This document shows positions 1 through 10,229 of a stretch of 64,000 nucleotides of DNA, one piece after another. Source of the stretch: Amaranthus tricolor (Eukaryota > Streptophyta > Magnoliopsida > Caryophyllales > Amaranthaceae). Positions within the stretch are counted from its first letter, which is position 1; each line of letters begins with the position of its first letter. The position numbers and the translations under genes are program-made. Location of the stretch: NCBI RefSeq assembly GCF_026212465.1, contig NC_080059.1, positions 19,592,189-19,656,188 of the forward strand, given 5' to 3'. The notes under the pieces are model-generated. The model was given only the letters and a program-made list of their open reading frames with translations. It searched no databases and was not told the origin of the DNA.

Positions 1-1427
1 TACCATACAAGTGTATGCCGTCAATGGCGATAAGAGGTTTACAGTGACTGAAGCCCTCAATGCAAAGTTTAAAAGCCCAAAAGACACGCTGGAAGGTTCT
101 TACATTAGGTCGCACATATACACCCGCCATTGTCTTCCTTTAAAGACCACTTAGCTACCAGGCCCGATTCAGAATGTTGCAAAGCATTTAAAAAGCATGG
201 AAGAAGTGAGTAAGAACCTTCCCAAGTTCCATGTATGGACAACAAGGCTTGTTGCTTAGCACACCACGCTTGCTTATAATGCACTTCTACACCAAAACGA
301 TCATTAACCATTTGCCGTACGACAGATACCTTAATGGATGGGTCTTTAGCAACACAATTTCTAAATGACATTATTAATGACAAAAGATGTCAAATGAATG
401 TGTCCAGCCGAGACAGTGTCACTACCCAAAACACAAGACTCATGCTTACCCTTGTACGTAAAAATACGCCACGAAGATAAATATGAATCGAGCGTAGTCC
501 TAAGTCTCTACGAACAGCCCCGCCTACACTTCAAGGTAAGGACAGTTTGGTTTGAGGTCTCCGTTCTATACTCCACATTTCTATGAATATGATACACTCT
601 AATAGCTTCCAACAACGCTTCCTTACTGTCAAACATAATACCCTTCTCCAACTCCTCTTCTTCAGTGTAAGTGGTATCATAAGCCTACGTCCTCCACGAG
701 TTGTCCTCCACGTAAACATTTAGAGGTGGACATAGGGTATAAGGTGTAGGAGGAATGATTGTAGGAATGTTGCCTAGGGTCATGTCATTTGCTAGCTCAT
801 CCTCATCGACATCCACATCATCCTCAGAAAGATCGTCAATGAGCTCATTACTCTCATTTCCATCATCCCAAGGTCCCATCTCATCACTTTCTCCTAAGTT
901 AACCATTGAATCAATTGGAACTTAATTCGGAGGGGGTTGAGAAATAGTACAAGATGTGGAAGGAACAAAAGGATTTTGAGTTTCTTGAGTTTAGGCATAG
1001 GGGTAGGAGTAGTATTAAAAGCAACTACATTACCTAAGGGTACTTCTTCTACGTATAACTCCAAAGGGGGAATTTGGGTGGACTTTGGATGCTCCCACAT
1101 AGCATCTATAGCCTCATCATCCTCAACGGGAAAGGCTAGCAATTCTCCACTCATGTCATATTTAAAGCTTATATTTACGGTACTTCTAGTGGGGTCCAAT
1201 CCAATCTTAGAATATATAAAACGTTTAAACTGATTCAAATCCATGTTCGAGTTGCATGCAAACAACCTACGTTTTCCCCCAACATAATGAACTTTGCCAC
1301 TACTTTCTCGAATAGAACCATTCAAAAAACATACTATAGTGACGCGAAATGATGCCATTTCTACATGAATACAAACAAAATCAACATCATCATCAACTTC
1401 ATACCCATACAAGTACATTATATTCAT
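1..1427 (-). pseudogene. MULE (MuDR-type) transposase, N-terminal part, degenerate, runs off left edge
   Basis: Read on the minus strand from an ATG at 1427, the first ~130 residues form the PB1-like N-terminal region usual in plant MULE transposases (MNIMYLYGYE..., later LFACNSNMDLNQFKRF). An acidic linker (about 906-700) follows, then the MuDR DNA-binding region with a zinc-ligand stretch LKCRRGC (about 530-500). After that comes the segment CVAKDPSIKVSVVRQM (about 355-105), and at 80-1 the reading FWAFKLCIEGFSHCKPLIAI leads into the transposase core, which lies outside the window. The frame is broken in at least three places, including an in-frame stop near 500 and frame changes near 900 and 360. 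It is therefore a dead copy. Assignment to the MULE superfamily rests on family knowledge of this domain order; the catalytic residues are not visible here. Confidence 0.8.
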
Positions 1428-2235
1428 TTGATTATAATGTTTTTGGTCTATAAATTAATAAATTAAGTTCATAATGTAACTAAGTTCATACATATATAAT
1501 GCATATAAAATTCAACTAATAAATCAATTAATAACAACATCAAAATTTCTAATAATATATAATGTACATAAAATTCAAATAATAGATCAATTAATAAGTT
1601 CATAGATGATATTTCTAATAACAACATCAAAATTTCTAATAATATGTAATGTATATCAAATTCAACTAATTCAATATGCTCTTCAACAACAATACTTCAA
1701 AAAATAACATAAAGCTATGAAAACAATTAAACATTACCTTAAACGGTTATGGATGATTAAGAAGAGTGTTGATTTTAGAATTAGTAACCTACATTTGAGA
1801 AAATAACCAAACTTCATCAAAACCCTAAAAGCCGATATACAAACTCAAAAAAACACATAAAAGTTTACCTTTGTGCAAGCTAGCGTATCCCAGACTAAAT
1901 TTGAAGTGCCAAATTGAAAGAGGAATGTAAGAATAGATGGATTGAAGCTAGTCTAATAGTGGTTTTTATAAGGGGAATGTCGAGTTGTTTAAAATAGGGT
2001 TTTAAATTTGGGGAAAATGGAAACGAAGGGAGCTACTGTTGTGTATTTGTAGTCGATGCTGTTTGTCAAAGAAGTCAATACCTGTTTGCAGTTACTAACT
2101 GCGAACAACTAGTTTGCTTTTTTAAGTAACTGCGAACAGCCCCAAACCACAGCTTTGGAAATTACTCGCTTATTTTTGAAAATAAGTTGAAACTTGTCTT
2201 ATTTCATGCATTTTTTTTGATGATTTATCTTATTG
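1428..2235 (-). other. Leader and probable terminal region of the MULE
   Basis: This is AT-rich sequence upstream of the transposase start, with no ORF of note. At 2085-2140 there are palindromic motifs of the type GTTCGCAGTTAC / AGTTACTAACTGC. At 2155-2235 there is a stretch (TTTGGAAATTACTCGC onward) that recurs at 3090-3175 in the same orientation. I infer that the outer end of the MULE lies between 2090 and 2235, but no target-site duplication can be fixed because the partner end is outside the window. Confidence 0.4.
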
Positions 2236-2689
2236 ATTTCAATTATTCCTAAGACTTCCTAATAAGTAGAAATGATCATCTGTTGGTTTTCTGTTCAGGT
2301 TCAGTCCAACTACACTTGTACCCAAAGCACCCATTAAATTTTTTGATTGGGATCCGGACCCTAATGATATGAAAAATTTTGATCCATACAAAAGCCTAGT
2401 AGGTCTATTGGGTTTGTGGTGATCCATAATGTGTCTTAATTTAATATATTATCTTTTTTACATTTTTAAAGATTAAATTGGACTAAAATGGGTCAATTGA
2501 TTGTAAATGAGTTTAAATTAAGTTTATAAATCTAAAATAGGTTTGAAATGGATTTTAGGTTGTATTTTGGGTCAGATCTAAAAATGTATAAGGGTTTGAA
2601 TTTTGAACTAGTTTAAAGAGTTGGGTTGAGTTGGATCTGGGTCTAAAGACCCTAAAATCAAACTCCTACACAATTATTATTTTCAGAAA

Positions 2690-2845
2690 GATCCGGTCAA
2701 ATCGTACCTATTCTTTTCAAGGAGGGAGTAAAGAGGATCTGCACAGTCAAGAAACCCCAAGTTGATACCTGCACTTAATAGGGTTGAAACTCAAACCTTC
2801 TATTCAATATGCCGATGTTCTATCCACTGAGCCACAAGTGCTTAT
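2690..2845 (-). repeat. tRNA-derived SINE (head with Pol III A and B boxes)
   Basis: On the minus strand an RNA polymerase III A box TGGCTCAGTGG (2824-2834) is followed about 27 bases later by a degenerate B box GGTTTGAGTTTC (2786-2797). The spacing and the tRNA-like context (GTGGCTCAGTGGATAGAACA) are typical of plant SINE heads. The body continues toward 2690. I cannot fix the 3' tail or flanking duplications. A decayed tRNA pseudogene is the alternative, but the missing acceptor-stem pairing and the extra downstream sequence favour a SINE. Confidence 0.6.
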
Positions 2846-3327
2846 AAATTTTTGTTAGTTTAGTGATCGGAACAACAATTGAATTGAAATGGGTTAGTAA
2901 ATAATGACATAATAGGATTTAGAGCAGTGCATTTAATTTGGTAATTGATCTATTTTATGTTGTTATATTTTTTTTGGATTAAAATAGCTAGACTGACATT
3001 CTCTGATTTTATGTAGATGTGTTGAGTATATGTTAATTGTTAATTTTTGTTAATCAAGTTAATAGAGCAAGTTAATAGACCTTAAGTTAGGTTTGGAAAT
3101 TAAACACTTATTTTTTAAAATAAATTGAATTGTCACTTATTTAGTGCTTTTTTTTAAATAATTTAGCTTATTCATTTTTTTTTCTGACATATGGTAAGAA
3201 ACTTACTGTTTCTGGACCGCATTTTAAAAGGAATTCCAAGTGGGCCTTTTGTTAGTAAAGTGATGAGCTGATAGCTTTATTTATAAAGTCAGCGGCTACA
3301 TTGGTTTTCCAAACTCCAAAGAGTAAT

Positions 3328-4255
3328 TACTTGGGCTTTATATAAAAAGTGGCGGTTAAGTTCAATTGAAAATTTGAAAAGAATAACTAAATTAATATAA
3401 AAAATTTGAAAAATAAGTAACTTTTAAACTTATTTTTCAAAATAAGTATTTTTTGTTTAGAACACATGTTTGATGTTGTTCATTGTTATTAACCGAAACA
3501 AAAAATTGGTCAAAAAAATCAAGGTCTTTGTTCTCTATTAGAAATAGCGAACAAAATTTTTGACCATTTTCGATCAAGCTTCTTTGTTCGCTATTAGTAA
3601 AGTGAACAGTTACTAGGTTAATTATTTGCTTTTTTCAATTTTAATTGCTATTTTCTTGGGCCATGTCAATTTTACAAGGCTCATTTTTAGGCCCTTGATC
3701 CCATGATTATCATCTTTCCCAAATTTTCAAAAAATAAAATAGAAAAGTTAATTATAGATTTTTAATTAAAATAACTATAGCTTTCTAATAATTATTTTAT
3801 ATGAAAACCTAAAATAACTTCTCTATTTTATCTCCTAAAAATTTAAGAAAGTTAATAATCATGGGATTAAGGGCCTAAAATTAACTTTTCTATTATTAAA
3901 AAGTACGGTTATTTTTAATAATTAAAAGCCTAAAAATAAGCCTTATAAAATTGACATGGCACAAGAAAATAACTATTAAAATTGGAAGAAGCAAGTAATT
4001 AGTTCGGTAATTGTTCGCTGTTACTAACAGTAAACAAAGAAGCTCGGTTAAAAATGATCAAAATCTTTGTTCACTATTACCAACAGCAAACAAAGATCTT
4101 AATTTATTTTTCCAAGTTTCTTTGTTCGCTCCTATGCTCTAGGCAAAAAGTACTTATTTTGGAAATTAAGTTTATAAGTTGCTTATTTTTTGAATTTTTT
4201 ACATGAAATTGCTTATTCTTTCCAAATTTTCAGTTAAATAAACAAAAAAAAGCCC
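3328..4255. mobile_element. Foldback (hairpin) element with ~400-bp inverted arms
   Basis: The reverse complement of roughly 3328-3740 aligns along its whole length with 3815-4255. Matching landmarks include TAATCATGGGAT.AAGGGCC (inner), AAAATTGACATGGC and AGAAAATA (middle), TAATAGCGAACAAAGAAGC (middle) and AAATAAG.AACTT.TAAACTT (outer). The loop is only about 75 bases and holds no ORF. It is a non-autonomous foldback-type transposon or a very large MITE. The arms carry several small insertions and deletions relative to each other, so it is not recent. Terminal bases and target-site duplication are not resolved. Confidence 0.75.
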
Positions 4256-5304
4256 TTTTTGTTTGAAACAATCTTATGATGAGACTATTTAAAAATAAAA
4301 AGCTCATAACCAAAAAATTTCTATTATTTGACTATTTAATCCAAGTATGAGTCACGTCTATCTTTACAAAATCATAAATTAAATAAACCCTTACCTATCT
4401 CTATATATGTCTCTATATATATTTTGTATCCACTAATTTTGTTGTTATTGCAATAACGACCCGTTTAATAGGTAGTAATTAACTTCAAACTTTAAGCAAT
4501 ACTAATATACTATAAAAATTTGGTGAAACTATTTTGAACAAGGTATACATATTGGGTATTACAAGTAGAATTGATTTTCATCGCTTCGATCAATGGCTAC
4601 TGCTTGGAGATCATCTTGCAAAGAATCAATGAAGGTCAATATAATGAATCCTTCAAATCAAGATAAGACACACCCCAAAAATACAAGAGAGCAAACATAC
4701 TTTGTCTTCAAGAAGTTTATTCCTAACTTTTATTCTAAATTCTTGAAGTTTATTTTATTTTAAGTCACAGTTATCATTATCTAGGAGCTTTTTTATTGTA
4801 AGAAAATTAGTGCAAACTTGTTGGTATTTTGACTTGTATTGAGCTTCTATTTTAGTTTGCAATGCTAGGAGATATGTCTAAGTGTTGGTATCTAGCAAGG
4901 TTACAATTGTTACCTTGTTTAAGATAGTTTGTATCTTATGGTCAACAAAGTGAATCCAAGAAATGATAATATTGAAAATTTCTAAGGATTTTAAATCGAA
5001 AAAAGGAGGCGTAAAATTGAGCTGAGCTTTTTAAATATTGTGTTTTGTCTAAACATTTATTTTATGCGGTTTTAGTTTTAAAGCTCATATTAATACATTT
5101 CTTAGATCGGGAGCCTTACAAAACCATTCAATAGGTATCTAATAGATGTAAAATCAAAAACTTTTATATCTTTTATTCAACCTCTTACTCATTCTTGACT
5201 ATATTTAAGCTAAGTGCTCAATATATACAATCTTTTAGCATTAATATGTATTATTTTACGTTGTTTATTAAAGTATGATTGAAAGTGTACTGAATATACT
5301 GTTT
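4256..5304. other. Intergenic, no recognisable gene
   Basis: AT-rich sequence with stops in all frames. I see no gene, tandem array or TIR pair here. Confidence 0.6.
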
Positions 5305-5689
5305 TCTCTTTTAAGTTTTCTCATTTTAAAAACTGCAGCCTTAAAATTTATTTTTTTTGGAACTACAACTATAAGCTTACCAAATTCGACAATATTACAA
5401 TTACCTTGCCGAATTCCGGTGAGATGACCTGCTAAATGATCATTGACTTTATTGATGACTTTTGACTTAAACTAATTCTTCTTGATCCAACCTATAAACA
5501 AAAATATTCAACTCTTAACATGTATACCCTAATTAACCCTCCTCAACATATAACGACCACCTTCCCCATTCGCTTAGAACTCCCTTGCCTCCCCATCCCC
5601 TACAAAATCCACCTTCAAGCATCGACACACCTGAATTCCCCACCCCCATTTATTCTACTAGAATCCAATTTACCCACACCTGATTGATG

Positions 5690-6010
5690 GTTTCGAGAAG
5701 GGAGTGTTTAGAATGAGGTGGTGGTGGAGGAGGGAGATCTAGATTGCTAATTTTAAGGGAGAAAAGGGTGGAAGGAGGTGATGGAGGAGGGGATTTAGGT
5801 TGCTAGTTTCTAGGGAAAGAAGGGTGGAAGGTGGTGGTGGGTGAGGGTTATTTTGAGGGAGAGAAAGGTGGAAAGTGGTGGCGGATGAGGTGATCTTGGT
5901 TGGCTAGATATGGAGAGATGAATGAGTTGCAGAAGAGGAGGGTGGGTTGCAGAGGGGGGAGGATGGTGGTGGTCTGGTGAGGAAGGTGGGTTGCAAGCAG
6001 GGGTGAAGCT
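5690..6010 (+). repeat. G-rich, purine-skewed imperfect tandem repeats
   Basis: The plus strand is almost pure purine for about 320 bases with many GGTGG and GAGGGG runs. Imperfect units of ~55-70 bases recur, each with a GATTGCTAATTTTAAGGGAG-like or GGTTGCTAGTTTCTAGGG-like core followed by AAAGGGTGGAAGG. The minus-strand ORF over it is proline/histidine-rich low-complexity sequence and unlikely to be a gene. The G-runs could form quadruplexes. Confidence 0.6.
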
Positions 6011-6099
6011 ACAGTGGGAGGCCCGGCGCCCTGCCGAAAATGTGATCATTTGTATTTTTAAATTGGTCCCCCTTAACTAATTTATGATATATAGTCTAA

Positions 6100-6195
6100 A
6101 GCCTACAAAATATAACAAAAATTACTATAGCCTAATGGATTGAGTAACATATTTATAACTTAAGGTGTAAAGATCAAATCCCAATTTAAACTATT
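6100..6195 (+). repeat. tRNA-like sequence, possible SINE head
   Basis: TAGCCTAATGG (6128-6138) fits the Pol III A box and AGATCAAATCCC (6171-6182) fits the B box, with 32 bases between them. It is followed by an AT-rich stretch. It sits inside the TIR element. It may be a SINE insertion or a tRNA-derived motif belonging to the host element. Confidence 0.4.
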
Positions 6196-6649
6196 TTTCA
6201 ATAAAATAATAAATTTATATAATAATATTTATTACTCTTTATCTTTCATTATGTTATGTATATTCTTTTTAGTATATGTATTTATATTTTTCTCTTCTTA
6301 ATATTAATAGTATTTTTTTTGGAAAGTTATTAGGGGAATAATAGAGTAAAAAAACATTTGGTTTTTTCAAAAGTGATTATTATAAGAAAGCTGTAACTCC
6401 ATTTGTTTAATATACTTTTTGCTATAATTTAAGTTCATTTTAATCTATGTGATATTAATATTTTCATAATTTAACTAGTTTTTATATAGTAAATACTCGT
6501 ATATTGACTATTGACCCTCTCTAATTTAACTAGGTTTAATTAATTTTTTTATTTTCGATTTTTTTTTTAGTTAGATTAATTAGGATTAGTTAAAGTCAGA
6601 AGATTATTATTAACTAGTTCAGTCAGCAGTAGGTCATCTCATCAAAACT

Positions 6650-6796
6650 CGGCAATGTGGATGTTATTATCATCCTACCCAGTGTATTCCGCTCATAGAA
6701 AAACTATGAACAAGGTCTGAGGAAGGAAGAACGGCGGCAACTCATACCCATAAAGGAGAGCACGGCTAAAAGAGTTCCCGGCGGCAATGTGGATGT
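6650..6796 (-). mobile_element. 5'-truncated LINE (RTE-type) 3' end with 15-bp target-site duplication
   Basis: The ~117-base insert (6665-6781) has the same 3'-end sequence as the LINE at 53905-54555: ACCCAGTGTATTCCGCTCAT, then GGTCTGAGGAAGGAAG and CATAAAGGAGAGCAC. The perfect direct repeat CGGCAATGTGGATGT flanks it at 6650-6664 and 6782-6796. This is the expected result of target-primed reverse transcription with heavy 5' truncation. Orientation is minus, since the short ATC-rich tail is at the left end. Confidence 0.8.
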
Positions 6797-6924
6797 AACA
6801 CCGCTGAATTTGGAAAGTTGATGATTGTAGTTCATAAAAAAAAATTCAAATCCATTTTTTAATCGATAAATAAGAAAACTTAAAAGTTGTAATTCACAAT
6901 TATTTTCAAATTATAAAAAAATAT

Positions 6925-7255
6925 ATATGGAAAATTATCAATGGTACTCCTAAGTTTTTGCAATTTCTCAATGGCACTTCTGAGTTTTTTCGATTATCAA
7001 TAATACTCTCGTGTTATTGAGTGTCTTACAATCGTAACTTTTTTAATTTTTTCCGTCCAAAACGTTAACTCTTTTCTTTTTCTTTTATTTTTTTTCATGT
7101 TTTAAATTGAAAAATAAAAGAAAAATTAAAAAAGTTAACGGCATTGGACGATTTTAGAAAGGAAAAATTAGAAAAAATTACGGTTGTAAAACGCTTAATT
7201 ACACAAGTGTATAATTGATAATTGAAAAAATTAGAAAAAAAAATTAAAAGGTATT
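6925..7255. mobile_element. MITE with ~110-bp inverted arms
   Basis: The segment 6945-7090 (GATTATCAATAATACTC..., TTACAATCGTAACTT...) pairs with the reverse complement of 7128-7250 (AAAATTACGGTTGTAAAACG, then TATAATTGATAATTG). The centre is AT-rich with no ORF. It lies immediately upstream of the promoter of the 7.6 kb gene. Confidence 0.6.
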
Positions 7256-7432
7256 GTTTTCTTTTTCATTAATTCACGAGACCAAGAGGTGCGTTTGGAC
7301 ACCAATCCTTCTGCTAGCTGTGAACAATATATGACTCAAAAACTATCAAAGCGGTTAAAGGATAGAATCAAACCCCCCTTCGATATGAAAGCATTTATAC
7401 CCAAAACAAAAGCAGCCTCAAAACCCATATAT

Positions 7433-7443
7433 TATATATAAAA
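7433..7443 (+). promoter_or_regulatory. Probable TATA box of the 7569 gene
   Basis: TATATATAAAA followed by a C-rich, then CT-rich leader (AAACCCCCTTAGCTCTTTCT) fits a plant core promoter. It is about 125 bases upstream of the ATG. Functional use is inferred from position. Confidence 0.45.
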
Positions 7444-7568
7444 CCCCCTTAGCTCTTTCTGTTTCAATCATATATATTCTATCAACTTTAACATATTCTT
7501 AGTGCACAAAACTTTTTCTTGAAGAATAACCTAAACACACAACTAAATAAAAAAAAAAAAAAAAAGTG

Positions 7569-8018
7569 ATGGAAGGAGGAATACCAATAGATGAGATAAA
7601 TAGTAGTACAGAAACAAACCCAAAACAAAGTTGGACTTACAAAACCATGTCTACCTTAAACTCTCCTCCTTTACCTTTACTTGCTTTGTTTGGTATTGTC
7701 GTATTTTACCTTTACTTGTCTACTTATTTCCCTTATAAAGAATCACTTCACAGAGCTTTCTTTCAATTAAAACTCATCTTTCTTGTACTACCAGCTTTGC
7801 TCTTCTTCATCATGCGCACAAACTACAACCCAAATGACTCACAAGCAGCATGGTACTGGGTTCGGGTTCCGAAGCCGGACCATGACTCGTTCCACCGCGT
7901 GGGAGGTTCGCCATGGGGTGTTGCGCTGGTTGTGGTGTTGTTGCTTGTATTAGTGTCTTATCATTCAACTGTTGGGTCTCACTGGTTTCGTCCTCTTTGG
8001 TATGATCACTACTATTAA
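7569..8018 (+). CDS. Small plant transmembrane protein of unknown function
   Basis: A single-exon frame encodes 149 residues from the ATG at 7569. The codon just before it is GTG, so the ATG is the start. Three hydrophobic segments are visible: about 36-52 (LLALFGIVVFYLYLSTYF), 63-81 (LKLIFLVLPALLFFIM) and 114-130 (WGVALVVVLLLVLVSY). Between the second and third is a polar loop with WYWVRVPKP and the motif VGGSPWG; the C-terminus is aromatic (HWFRPLWYDHYY). I recall a small plant-only family with a similar SPWGVA...LLLVLVSY ending, but no assigned function. A TATA box and A-rich leader precede it. Base composition rises clearly above the surrounding repeats, which supports a real gene. Confidence 0.75.
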   Translation: MEGGIPIDEINSSTETNPKQSWTYKTMSTLNSPPLPLLALFGIVVFYLYLSTYFPYKESLHRAFFQLKLIFLVLPALLFFIMRTNYNPNDSQAAWYWVRVPKPDHDSFHRVGGSPWGVALVVVLLLVLVSYHSTVGSHWFRPLWYDHYY

Positions 8019-8615
8019 GTGATTAAATTGCTTGTATTTGGCCGGTATGATCATATAAAAGAGTCGAACACTACGTATGCATCAGTTAATGTGAGATATA
8101 TTCTGAAAGTTTTGGTAATTGTTAAATACGTACTCCACTGAATTTCAATATGTGTAGCGAGTTTAGTTTTATGTTCGTGCTGCAGAAGACTATTAATAAT
8201 ATGTATGTAGAAATTGGTTTCATTTCAGGATTTTATTTGATTTGTGTGCACGGATGACAATTGCAATTTCTTCGTTTTATGTGCGTAGAATATAAGCCAA
8301 CAGTCTTTAAAGTGAAAGATTCTATTGGACTCATTTTAGACCCGTCCTATTTTATTATTAGGATCTGGGTTTAATTTTTAAGATTAGGTTTGATTTTATT
8401 TTTAAAAGAGTAAATCTCTGTCTTGACCTATTTAATCTTCAACCCGCTAAATTTTTCACCATCAGATTCGCTCTAGATTTAACTTATTGTACCACCTGAA
8501 TTCAATTTTAAATTCGTTCTAAAATTATTTTTTAATTCATTTGGACTCGAGTCACAATAATATACAATCCATAGACCCATTTAATACTTATGAAATAAAA
8601 TATTTAAAATGTAAA
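8019..8615. other. 3' flank, no gene
   Basis: This holds the 3' UTR of the preceding gene and AT-rich sequence. I see nothing else. Confidence 0.5.
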
Positions 8616-8619
8616 AAAA

Positions 8620-9135
8620 CTTTCAACTAGTCTTGCAATAGACCGTCTTATCGTGAGATCAGTAGCCCAATCCACATTCATTTAAGATTAAAAGTTATAA
8701 TGAATCACTATACAGGTAATAACTTACAATTTGATACTATAAGCTTTAAATTGATCATTTTAAGGTTGTAATTTATTTTTTTAAACTTGTTAGTTATCAA
8801 GTTAAAATTGTTCGATTTAAAGTTATAATTGAACATTTTATCTATAATTTGTCACTTAAAGGTCTGAACTGATCATTTTATCGTAGAAATTGAATGCTTT
8901 AGAAGACCATAATTAATCTATCTTAGGTTACAAACTTGTATTTATAAATTATTTAGTTTAATGTTAGAATTGATCATTTTTATGACAAAATTGAAATTTT
9001 TTATGTTAATTGATCCATTTAAGGTTTACTTTAAGTTGAAATATCAATTTGATGATAGAATTGATATCATTAATGTCAAAATTAAATTTATTTTTTTTTT
9101 TGAGTTTGGGCCGGTCCAGTACTACGCTTCATTAT
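8620..9135. repeat. MITE-like repeat with iterated TGATCATTTTAAGG motifs
   Basis: It begins with GACCGTCTTATCGTGAGATC and AGCCCAATCC and ends near GGGCCGGTCC. The interior is built of degenerate ~40-base iterations around AATTGATCATTTTAAGG / AATTGTTCGATTTAAAG / AACTGATCATTTTATCG. The same architecture occurs at 26885-27125, so this is a dispersed family. Confidence 0.5.
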
Positions 9136-9655
9136 GATGCGGTCGCTAGCGAGTTTTGCGAAAAAATTTTAAACATGAATAATTAAATTAAAATTTATTT
9201 AAGATTTGTTTAGGATTTTAGACCTATTAGACTTGACGTGTATGAGTCCAGATCTAAAATAATCAGATCCTAAAGGTCCGAAATCAAGCATAGACCTACG
9301 ACCAACCCTAGTCTTAACACAATCCTTCTAATATCTTTTTCTAGTGTAAGAATAGGCTAAAGAATTTCTAGAATGAAAAGGGAAAATGAATTAATAATGA
9401 TTAAAATTTAAACTTTATGATAAAAGTAAAAGGAAAAGTCTTACGGAGTAAATATATAATTATTTACTATTATTAATTGTTGTACATGAGTATAAATATC
9501 GTCTGGCACAGTGACACCAGATGCTCAAATTCAACAATGGGGAATATGCAGAATCACTATGGATTGCGTCTTCCACGTTCCAATTTCGAATCATGAAATT
9601 ATGTTCTATATTTTATAGTTTAATGTGTACACAATCAATTTAAAATTTTGTGAGG

Positions 9656-9765
<110 letters not shown>

Positions 9766-10229
9766 CATTTGGAAGAACAAGTAAAACTCCTGATCCCTTT
9801 TAGATTTGGAAATCATACAATATATTTTGTTGGGAAATTGCCAATGGTTAAATTATAAATAATGTTCATTTATCATAATGCAATTTTTTCTAAAATCTTA
9901 GTATGTATCAATACTAAAATATCAACTATGCAACATTCACTTTTGTTTATGTCCATAGACCAAAAAAAAAAATAAAAAATATTTACTACAATGAAGAATG
10001 ATTTTAAGAAAATCTTTCAATCAGTTATGATTAGATGGAATTTGACTAAGATACATCTTACGTGAGTGTTAGATTGTATAAGAAAATATCTAACTCAAAT
10101 AACAGTATTAGATTTTATTGGATATATCAATTATTACATGTATAATAACTTAAATAACAGATTACATATATCAATTATTAAAAAACAATATTAAATTTAA
10201 GTTTTACATCAATTATTACTTTTTATTGA

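Larger units (their letters stand above)
5305..6895. mobile_element. TIR element (non-autonomous, MULE-like) with nested insertions
   Basis: The left end (about 5305-5495) matches the reverse complement of the right end (about 6555-6895 once a nested LINE fragment is removed). Shared blocks in order are CTTTTAAGTTTTCT, GGAACTACAA / GAACTACAAT, CCAAATTC, TTGCCGA followed by GAGATGACCT, and a TTGACTTAAACTAAT-like block. These arms of ~190 bp flank 1.1 kb with no transposase ORF. Long terminal repeats without coding capacity suggest a MULE-type non-autonomous element, but that class is inference. The interior holds a purine-rich tract (5690-6010) and a tRNA-like sequence (6128-6182); the right arm holds a LINE fragment. 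Confidence 0.65.

Noticed and set aside
5810..6049. Pro/His/Ser-rich minus-strand frame
   Set aside because: It comes from the complementary strand of a purine-rich tandem repeat, has biased composition and no domain.
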